This document shows positions 56,090 through 64,000 of a stretch of DNA of 64,000 nucleotides, piece after piece (the stretch's first letter is position 1; each line of letters begins with the position of its first letter). Origin of the DNA: Okapia johnstoni (taxonomy: Eukaryota > Chordata > Mammalia > Artiodactyla > Giraffidae); the NCBI GenBank assembly GCA_024291935.2, contig CM044306.1, positions 19,849,001-19,913,000 of the forward strand. Reading direction: 5' to 3'. A model generated the notes under the pieces. The model made no database searches, was not told the origin of the DNA, and saw only the letters and a program-made list of their open reading frames with translations. The position numbers and the translations under genes are program-made.

Positions 56090-56253
56090 CTTCTTAAACG
56101 CCTTCACTAGTTTCTTTTTATCGTAATCATCAGCGATCCCTTGGACAGTAGTAAGGGTCTTCCTGCCGTTTCTCTGTTGAATTCTTATATGGATATAATC
56201 CTCAGTGCCAGCAGGAAGCAGATCATCACCCTTACTTGCATCAGCAAAGGGGT
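56090..56253 (-). CDS. EIF1: eIF1 exon 2 (SUI1 domain core)
   Basis: Encodes DPFADASKGDDLLPAGTED, YIHIRIQQRNGRKTLTTVQ and GIADDYDKKKLVKAFKK. The RNGRKTLTTVQGI loop is the conserved eIF1 signature. The acceptor is CCCAG before 56253 and the donor GTAGGT after 56090. Confidence 0.98.
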
Positions 56254-56958
56254 CTGGGAAGAAAGGTCAAGCTCGTTTAGTGATGTTGAGCTCAGATGCC
56301 ACTGCCGCCCTTTACTGGATCTCTTCTGCGTGCAGAAACTGATACTGAAATCGTCAGGGCTTGGTCGGATCAGACATGTTAATTGTTGGCTCTCCTCGAA
56401 CAGGTCAGTCCGGGACGGCCAGCTTTCCCAGCCTGGGAAAAAGCCTGGGCTTCCTGCCCCAGGCCCGCCCTCAGCAGCCGATCACGTGTCAGGGGAGCCA
56501 GGGCAGGCCGGCGGCGCCCCACCCAGCTGATGCAACCGGCCGGAACTCGAGCTCTAAGGCGGGGCCCCACTTCCCGCCCCATTGGCGCGCGCGGGTGTCA
56601 CTTAGGGCTGGCACCGCCTCTCCCTCCCGGCACCCTGACAACGGCGGTGACGTACCGGACGTGACGCAGGGGTGGCGGGAGGGGCGGGTGTGGCCCGAAG
56701 AGGCCCGGGAGCCATTAGTAAATGCGCCACCCGAGACGCGAGGCCCGCCCAAGGGCTGACCTCTCGCCCGCTCCTTCCGGTCGCGCTCAGGGGCCAACCT
56801 TAAGGCTCACGCTGCGGCCCCACAGCCCGCGGGCCCAGACAGTTCCCCTCCGCCCAAGTTTACGAAGACCTACAACGTTTAGCAGCTTTCCCGGCCCTGT
56901 CTGAGGGCCGGAGCGCCCCGCCGGGGCCTTCCGACCCTCGGGACTTTCTGGGACTTAC

Positions 56959-56989
56959 CGAAAGAGTGGAGGTTCTGGATAGCGGACAT
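56959..56989 (-). CDS. EIF1: eIF1 exon 1 and start codon
   Basis: Eukaryotic translation initiation factor 1 (113 residues) joins the 43S complex, keeps it scanning and rejects non-AUG and badly placed start codons. This exon encodes MSAIQNLHSF plus one base, then GTAAGT. The four exons sum to 342 nt, exactly 113 codons plus stop, and every residue I can compare equals human. The start codon context is poor: C at -3 and T at +4. That agrees with the known autoregulation of eIF1 by leaky initiation on its own mRNA. Confidence 0.98.
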
Positions 56990-57155
56990 ACGATACGATT
57001 CCTTTTCCTCGGTGGAAACGGCCTGCGGAAGGCGGCGGCGGGAGAAGGCGGGCAGGGGGGACGGAGCGTCGGGAAGCGAGGGGGCTCGAGGGGGAGGCTG
57101 CTGAGTCCTCGGCGGCGGCTCAGTGACTGGGGCGGAGGGGCGGTGCCTGTATTCA

Positions 57156-57163
57156 CTTATATA
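57156..57163 (-). promoter_or_regulatory. EIF1: EIF1 TATA box
   Basis: On the minus strand TATATAAG is preceded by GTCACAGGGGCGGC, which contains an Sp1 site and a CRE half-site. The start of transcription should lie near 57130, giving a 5' UTR of about 140 bases with no upstream ATG. Confidence 0.8.
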
Positions 57164-57910
57164 GCCGCCCCTGTGACGCCAGCGCGCTGCCCTCACGTCC
57201 AGGCTCCACCCACGGCGTTGTGCCCCCTGCGCCCAGGCGCCGCCGCTTCCAATTGGCCCTCGGGCGGGGATGCGGGACGGCGCTTGCGCAGGAACTGTGT
57301 GCTGCGGGAGGGCGTCCTCTTGACCAGGGGAGAGATGCAAGGGGGAGGGAACGGTTGGTCTGCTAGGCGCCTGCGCAGTGCCGGAGAAGGGCGACGGCGG
57401 CGCAGACAACTGGCGGAGGTTTCGGTCGCGCCTGCGTACTATGATCTGGAGGGTTCTGCCTTCTTGACCCTGTTGCCGGGCGGGTCTTTTTGTGGGGTAG
57501 GTTTGGCACTCCTTAGCGAGGATTTAGATGCTGCCCGTCCCAAACACGACAAATTCCTACTATGTATGAACCCACCCAATTCTCTACTCTACAGATTTAC
57601 TCCTTGACGGGTTTAGGGCGGCATGTTCATCAACGTACAGTAGTGTAACCAAAACCTTAACTTTATTACTTAATTTATCGTTTAGATGAATCTAATCTAA
57701 AAATGGATTAACTACTTTAAGCTTACCATTTAGATCGTCTAAGGAAAGAATGTCCACATCATCAGCAGGAGTTCAAAGGAGAGTAACGTTGGTTCTGGGG
57801 GCCAAGAAGTATTCATGCACTTAGAAGGGAGTCCTTGGTGTCATACAAATTGTGTGGGGTTGAGCTTTCCCAGAGCTTAGTTGAATTATTGCTTTCAAAA
57901 CAGTCAACCT

Positions 57911-58060
57911 GGGACTTCCCTTGTGGTATAGTGGTTAAGACTGCCCTGCTCTCAATGCAGGGGGCCCGGGTTGGATCCTGTCAGACATCTAAGAGCCCGT
58001 GTCCCACCGCCCCCAACTCCCCACCACCCCCGGGGACCAAAAAAAAAAAAAAAAAATGAA
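57911..58060 (+). repeat. CHR-type tRNA-Glu SINE with TSD
   Basis: GGGACTTCCCTTGTGGTATA head and poly-A end. AACAGTCAACC and AACGTCAACC flank it. Confidence 0.85.
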
Positions 58061-58914
58061 AACGTCAACCTTTCTTGCACTTTCAGTTTATTAATTGAAA
58101 TGTTCATAATTGCAGGGGGACATAGCGAGGTTTTAGACTCTAAAGGCCGCCAGAGGTCAGACAGGTGAGATAAAGGAGTACAGACAGCCAAGTGTGATGT
58201 AATGGGTAAACCAGAGGCTGCAGCTGCCAGGCATCTCTACCCTGTTGTGCTAGATTGTCTTCATGACAACTTGGAAATTCAGATGTTTATATAAAATCTC
58301 TTGATTTCTAAAGATTGCCAATAAATTTAATTTTAGGGAAAACACTGTGCAAGCTAAACACTGTGCTAGCCCCAAGGGCTGCCGGTTTATGTCTCTTGAT
58401 GCTCGGCTCCGTGGAGTCTAGTGGGGGAGAGAGACAATAAATAAGATGACACATTGTGACAGGTGCCAAGAAAGAATAAGGTGACATGAGAGAGTGACAA
58501 GGGCTTCAGAAGGCCTCTGAGGAGGTGACATCCCAGCTGATGCTTAGAGGGTGGGAAAGAGTCCACTGTGGGGCAAGATGAATCCAGAACATGGAAAGCC
58601 CCGAGGAGGAAAAGCTTGGTGTACTTGATAGGCTTTTTTATTCCATATTTACTAAGTAATCTTAGTAAATGATAATGATAATTTGGCTTCCTTGATGTCA
58701 GGAGTTGGGTTACCATGGCTAGAAGTCAAGGGTGTCCCAGTCTTACACCCATCCCAGTCTGAGAAGCTAAGAACACAACCTTCTCCCACCTGGGAACCTC
58801 TATACTCAGAGACATGGCTCTGCTTGAAAGGGGTTTGGGGAGACAGAGTGAAAAAGTCAGAACTGGTCTTCTCAGTGGGCATGTATATTTTGTAATATGA
58901 AATTTTAAAGTAGC

Positions 58915-59375
58915 AATGTGGTCCAGATGATCTTTTCCATCCTTTCTATGTTATATTGAAGAAATTGTTTCTCTGCCTCCAGTTTATAAAGATAGATTCT
59001 GTTTCTTTTTTCCCCCAGAGTTTTAAAGCTTTGCCTTTTCATATTTAGGTGTTTAAACCACTTGGAATTTTGTGTGTGTGTGGTGTGAGACAGGGCTCTA
59101 ATTTTTTTCCCTTCATGGATAGCCAATTGTCCTAGCAACGTTTGTTGACTAATACCTGATTTGTCCTGCCTTCTCTATCATCATAGTATTTCCATTTACA
59201 TGTGGGTTCATTTTTGGACTGTGTTCTGTTTCACTGGTCTGTTTATCCCCAAGCCACAATCTCTCAATTTTTGGAGTTTTACAAAAAGTCTTCGTGTCCG
59301 ATAGCATGCACCCCTGTTCTGTTTTTCATCAAGATTATCTTGACTTTTCTTGGTCCTAGTTCTCCTTTCACCTCA
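58915..59375 (-). mobile_element. L1 LINE fragment
   Basis: GGTGTGAGACAGGGCTCTAA, CTTCATGGATAGCCAATTGT and CACTGGTCTGTTTATCCC are typical reverse L1 3' words. Confidence 0.75.
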
Positions 59376-59888
59376 TGGTGTATCGTCACGCCCCACATTC
59401 TACAGTGTTCTATAAAGCACCTGAAATTTTCTTATCTCAGTGTCTATACATGTGGTGCCTTCCCTTTTCTTCCCTCTACTTCTCTGTTTGGCGTCTCCCA
59501 CTCATTCTCTAGGACTCAGCAGGGAGTTTACTCTGTGCCCCGACTTCCTCTCTCTGGCATTAGCCAGTGCATTTTGCTTGCCTGTTCCTTGAGCTGGCTA
59601 CATAAATTGCTGAGCCCATTGCAAAATGACAGTGTGAGGCTCTTTGTCCAAAACAGTTTAGAATTTCAGGACAGTGACAGCAAAGCCAAGCACAGGGCTC
59701 TCCTGAGGACGGGGCTCTGTGTGATGGCACAGGTGGCATGTCCATGATCCGACTCTTCCTGTTCCTTTTTTTATGTCCCTGCTAGACTGTGAGCTCAAAA
59801 GAGCAGGGTACATGCCTGTCTCCTTTTCTGTATGGACAGTAGGTGCCTGCACACAGTGGGTGCTCAGTGATTGTCAAACAAACAGGCA

Positions 59889-60300
59889 TTGTAGGTGTCA
59901 CTGATCAGGGTTCTTGGCCCTCAATAGAAATTGATAAGAGGCCTGATGAAAAATCCAGGCAAGGCTTTATTGGGTCCCCTGCTGCAGTATGGGAGAGCAA
60001 AAACAAGCAACAGGTTCTCTTCTTTGCTCCCTGAAGAGGGGTCAGTCGGTTCTTTGTGTGGACAGAGGGTAGCGGCATATCCAGGGATTGGGCCAGACGA
60101 GAGGTTTAGGTGGTTTGTCCACTTCTTTGGTGGTGGTGTGTGCAGGGGTCTTGAGAACTACCCTGCTTTTGCTCCTGGCTCTTCAGAAGTGGCAGTTAGG
60201 TTTTTGGTCTTTTTGTATCTTGTCCATAATTTGCCCCAATTGTACTTGCATTCAGTTATTTTATTTTATTTTTTACAAAGTTATTTTTAGTTCCTTACAG
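59889..60300 (-). mobile_element. Probable solo LTR of an endogenous retrovirus
   Basis: On the minus strand the segment starts TGTAAGGAAC and ends in CA after GTGACACCTA. It has an AATAAA signal about 80 bases from its end (59966-59971). No retroviral coding sequence lies beside it. No clear target duplication was found, so the limits are uncertain. Confidence 0.5.
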
Positions 60301-61963
60301 TTTCTTTGTGTTTTGTTGCTTGGGGAGACATTTGTCCAGGTGCAAGCACTTCAGCAAAGGGTCCCAGGTCCCAGCCTGTCTCATAGGTGCTCAGTGATAG
60401 GAATGACCGACCCCTGGCTTCAGGCTGTAGCCTCTGCTGCTCTTTTAGAGAGTCCTGGGGTGAAGCATTGAGAAAAGTTCTTCTCAGAGGTCCAGCTCTG
60501 GGCTCCGTGGGGAGCTGCTGCACCTGGCCTCCTGGCGCAGGGCAGGGAGGGTGGCCCTGGATAAGCACATTCCCCAGCTGCTCTTGCAGGGACCTGATGT
60601 CCAGTGCACTGTAAACAGTTATTGACACAAACACACACAAGCTTCTCTCTGGACAGGCTGCAGTTCAGAGGCCAAGCCTGGGGCAGGTGGGATACCGCAT
60701 CTTGGTTACAACCAGCTTCCCAGGTGACCCTGCTCGCCTCTCAGGGACTCCATTTTATCCACCAGAAGGAGGACTTGGAAATTTCTAAGACCTTTGCCAG
60801 GTCTAAAGTCCATAGCTCTGTGCTCCCTGCTGGGGACATTTCCAAGGAGGGGTCTACAAGAGTCCAAGTCCACTGTGGAGGTTGCTTCCAGCCCGGAGGG
60901 CTTGTGGAGTACTGATGGAGCCAGGATGAATTTGTCTGAAAGTGACATCTGTGTATGCTGACAATACTGGCTGATTTATTTCTGCGCTTGTAGTTTTGAG
61001 TCCTGGCAGGACACGGAGCATGGGCTACCTGAATCTGAGTATCACCTCTCCCTCTTCCTGCCTGGGTGACTCAGTCTCCCAACCTCCATTTTTTTTCCAC
61101 CTGCACAGAGGCATACTAATACCTTTTAAGTTTTTGAGGGGATTTAAAGAGAATATATGTGACAGGGTAAAAAGGTTACATTATTAAATCACTAAGTAGA
61201 TTATGTCAGATTCTCAGCAAAGAAGGGAGAAAGAGTGAGCAGACTCCTCAGAATGAGGCAGACATGGGCATCTCTCCGGGGTGAGCTCGGGACGTGGCAA
61301 GGGCATGGCTGTGTGGGACACCTGGGGACCCTCAGCCTCGATTAAGATTCCCCAGGGCTCTGAACTTGTCATGCAAGCAGCAGACTCTCCCACCAGGAAA
61401 GGATCACATCTTCTGGGGAAATAGGCGTCTCCATGGTAACCAGGGCAGATGGTTGATCTGGTCCAACGGACTTCCCGGTAGCTCTGGTGCTAAAGAAAAC
61501 TCTGACCTAGAGGAAACCCCGGGGATCGCTGGAGGCCCTGTCACATCCAAGGTCAGATTTCTGAGCAGCTGGAGGGGTAACGCATAGGATTTAACTTGAT
61601 TGAAAGTCAAATAAATGCGCTCTTTCTTGCTTTCCTTATTTGGGAGCTACCGGTTATGTATGTAGATGTTGGGAATCATGCCCCCTCACCCCTCCTCAGT
61701 GAATGAAGTCTGCTGTTCTTGCCACTTGGAAAAGGAGGCAGACCTGGGCTTGCTGCGGCTCTGACCACCTAGATTGCACGGGGTTGTTGTGAGTTGTGCG
61801 TTTCGTCCATCATCTCTTCAGCCTCCTCTGACCCAGGGTTGTGTACTGGGAAGTGACACGAGGGACCCTTATGGGGTATTGGAAATGATCTTGATCTTGA
61901 GCCTGGTGGTTAAAATTCCTGGAGCCTGGTATGCTTTACTACCCTCCAACCATCCCACCTGCG
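60301..61963. other. Intergenic upstream of EIF1, no gene recognised
   Basis: Mostly unique-looking sequence with short frames only. An X-box-like motif lies at 61427-61440. No keratin exon was recognised although the keratin cluster lies on this side in other mammals. Confidence 0.5.
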
Positions 61964-61987
61964 CCACCCCCACCCCCACCCCCACCA
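61964..61987 (+). repeat. (CCACCC)n simple repeat
   Basis: Short run of CCCCCA units beside a long CHR SINE. Confidence 0.7.
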
Positions 61988-61994
61988 GGCTATT

Positions 61995-62317
61995 TTCTTC
62001 CTTTGGCTGCACTGGATCATTTTTTAAAACTTATCTTTATTATTTGTGGCTGCTTGGGGTCTTAATTGCTTTGTGCTTGCAGGCTTTCTCTAGTTGTGGT
62101 GAGTGGGGGCTGCTGTTTGTTGCGGCATGGGGACTTCTCACTGTGGTGGCTTCTCGTTGCTGGAGCATGGGCTCTAGGCACATGGGCTCAGTAGTTGTGG
62201 TGTATGGGCTTAGCTGCCACTAGGCGTGTGGGGTCTCAGTTTCCCAACCAGTGATTGAACCCATGTCCCCTACACTGGAAGGCGGGTTCTTAACCACTGG
62301 ACCACCAGGGAAGTCCC
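61995..62317 (-). repeat. Long CHR SINE
   Basis: TTTGGCTGCACTGGATCATT to GACCACCAGGGAAGTCCC. Confidence 0.88.
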
Positions 62318-62917
62318 TCCAAGCTTTCTTCTTGTTGTCACGTTTCCTCTCATAGTCCTTGGAACTACGACCCTTGCCAGGGACTCCTGCTCAGTTCTTC
62401 TTTGCTGGCAGAGCATCTGCCTTCCCCATCCTGCCTCCTGCTCCTTCCCCCTCCCCTGGGATCCTGCAGAGGATGGGATGGGATGAGAGGAGGAAGCTTT
62501 ACTTAGGGAGGGAGTTACAGGCCAGAGTCCCTGGCTCCCCTTCCCTGGGCAGGCCAACTGCAGACTCGCTTGTGGGGAGGATTAAGTGTAGCCTGGTCTC
62601 GTGGAGGGAGCCAAGAAGGGCCAGGCCTGGTGCCTATTGTCAGAGAGTTCACAGCCTGCCAGGGTACAGAAGATGTCCCCAAGGAGCCAGGGACCCAGGC
62701 AGAAGGGAGGAAGTGCCAGGAACATGTGCACAGAAGGTACTGGGTCCTGAGTGCGGCAGGAGGAGTCCCCTGGCATACGGGTGGGGGTGGACATTTCAGA
62801 TGGAGTAAAGAACATCAGCTGTGTGGTGTGGAAATCAGTTCAGACCTGGCCCCTCTCTGGGAGAACCACAAAGGTGTGTTTGGCAGTCTGCCCTTTTATT
62901 TTTTAAAAAGCTAATGT

Positions 62918-63020
62918 AGGGATTTCCCTGGTAGTCCAGTGGTTAAGACTCTGCACTTCCAAAGCACCAATGAAGAGGGTGCCTGTTTGATCCCTGGTTG
63001 GAGAACTAAGATCCCATGGG
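62918..63020 (+). repeat. CHR-type tRNA-Glu SINE
   Basis: GGGATTTCCCTGGTAGTCCA head. Its tail merges into an (AC)n run. Confidence 0.88.
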
Positions 63021-63021
63021 A

Positions 63022-63023
<2 letters not shown>

Positions 63024-63075
<52 letters not shown>

Positions 63076-63101
63076 AGACACACACACACACACACACACA
63101 C
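63024..63101 (+). repeat. (AC)n microsatellite
   Basis: About 78 bases of AC with one GAGAGA interruption at 63073-63078. Open frames of His-Thr or Cys-Val repeats here are artefacts. Confidence 0.95.
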
Positions 63102-63264
63102 CCCTAATGTAATTCACATAAGGGCCATCTCCAAGAAGACCTCTGTGTTCATCCAGCAGCAAGTCTTCCTTGGACTTCAAGTCCTTCAAATCCAACTCTT
63201 TAAGGGCCACGTGGGGACCCACTTGTGGCTCATGAACCCTGGAAACAGGACCAGTCTGAATGCA

Positions 63265-63520
63265 GCTCCATTTTATACTTAATGTGCTGTTAAATGTAAA
63301 ACATACATGGAATTTTGAAAACCTAGCATGAAAAAAATTGTAAAGTATCTCAGTAACTTTTATATGAGTACTCACTGAAATAATAGTATTTTGGATATAT
63401 TGTGTTAAATAAAGTAGATTATTAATTTCACCTGTTTCTCTTTTAAAAATGTGGCTGTTAGGAAATTTAAAGTTACATGGGTGGCATGCATTATATTTCT
63501 CCTGGAAAGTACTGCTCTGG
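63265..63520 (-). repeat. Old DNA-transposon-like remnant
   Basis: AT-rich sequence resembling a hAT-type MER element (TTTAAAAATGTGGCTGTTAG). Similar remnants appear near 15380-15610 and in GAST intron 1. Family is uncertain. Confidence 0.35.
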
Positions 63521-63890
63521 GTGATTCCAGACTGAAGAGAGTGTTCGTTGGCCCAGCAAGTGGCAAATCCACACTCATACACTTGGCTGTTCCGCCCAGC
63601 CTTCTCCTTACCAACATCAGACTTCTCTCCTGGTCTTCTAGTTCCTCCTCGATCTTCTCTGATGAGCTGAAGGACTGCTTCCTGCTCCCAGTTTAGAAAA
63701 CAGCTCAGGGGCAGTCATGTGAAAAGAGTCAGTCACGTGATCTTTTCCTTCCCCAAGTGGCTTCTCTTCCCCCATCCAAACTGGGTCTCCTCCTGGGCAG
63801 GGCTGAGGGTTCTGTCACCCCGAAGATGAAGGTCTCTTGTTTTGTCTCACACTCAGCCCAAGCTGAGTTACCAAATGTGGCCACCTGAGG

Positions 63891-64000
63891 GCTTCCCTGG
63901 TGGTTCAGACAGCAAGGAATCTGCCTGCAATGCCGGAGACCCAGGTTCAGGAGTCCTGGACTCACTGAAGTCCTGGACTTCAAAGCGGGAGTCACTGGGT
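63891..64000 (+). repeat. Start of a Bov-tA SINE, disrupted
   Basis: Head GGGCTTCCCTGGTGGTTCAG up to GACCCAGGTTC, then unrelated GGAGTCCTGGACT-type short repeats to the window end. Confidence 0.7.

Larger units (their letters stand above)
56330..57480. promoter_or_regulatory. EIF1: CpG island at the EIF1 5' end
   Basis: CpG-dense sequence spans the EIF1 promoter, exon 1 and the start of intron 1. It includes GACGTACC and GACGTGAC motifs near 56650, ATF/CREB-like. Long open frames on the plus strand here (for example 56966-57607) are antisense and explained by GC content. Confidence 0.75.

Noticed and set aside
56966..57607. 213-codon plus-strand frame over the EIF1 promoter
   Set aside because: Antisense to EIF1 exon 1 and leader in a CpG island, where stop codons are rare; no domain.
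60287..60640. 117-codon minus-strand frame considered as a keratin-cluster pseudogene
   Set aside because: No keratin rod motif or splice context; part of it overlaps the probable LTR flank.
62911..63582. 223-codon minus-strand frame with Cys-Val repeats
   Set aside because: Produced by the (AC)n microsatellite and a SINE.

Overview
This is vertebrate nuclear DNA from a ruminant, very probably a bovid such as cattle. It has spliced genes with GT-AG introns. It is also dense in repeats found only in ruminants and their relatives: Bov-tA and Bov-A2 SINEs, BovB LINE fragments, CHR-type tRNA-Glu SINEs and ruminant L1 tails. The predicted gastrin-17 carries the Val and Ala-Ala residues I associate with cow and sheep. 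Gene order and strands (JUP+, HAP1+, GAST-, EIF1-) match the human 17q21.2 block read in reverse, next to the type I keratin cluster.

Layout. 1-4655: last four coding exons and 3' UTR of JUP (junction plakoglobin), introns rich in SINEs. 4656-18500: intergenic repeats, including a BovB fragment with reverse transcriptase coding at 13.6-14.6 kb. 18500-27840: CpG-rich promoter and exons of HAP1 (huntingtin-associated protein 1). 27840-35260: intergenic repeats. 35262-37605 (minus): complete GAST (gastrin) gene. 37650-54590: long intergenic stretch with L1, BovB, SINEs and four RFX-type X-box-like palindromes counting one further on. 54590-57135 (minus): complete EIF1 gene with CpG-island promoter and TATA box. 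57450-64000: intergenic, with a probable solo LTR, L1, SINEs and an (AC)n microsatellite.

JUP, GAST and EIF1 are intact wherever visible. EIF1 gives exactly 113 residues and GAST exactly 104, with every processing site present. HAP1 differs. Its 5' half carries several independent lesions: a frameshift after the conserved start, an AG-to-AT change at the exon 2 acceptor, an in-frame TAG inside an expanded exon 3, and a frameshift plus a CGA-to-TGA stop in exon 5. Its 3' half is open and well spliced. This is the most interesting thing here: either a unitary pseudogene in progress or a locus remodelled to make a shorter product.

The genes are neighbours rather than a pathway: a desmosome/adherens-junction protein, a neuronal trafficking scaffold, a stomach hormone precursor and a translation initiation factor. 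I found no prokaryotic features, CRISPR arrays or operons.
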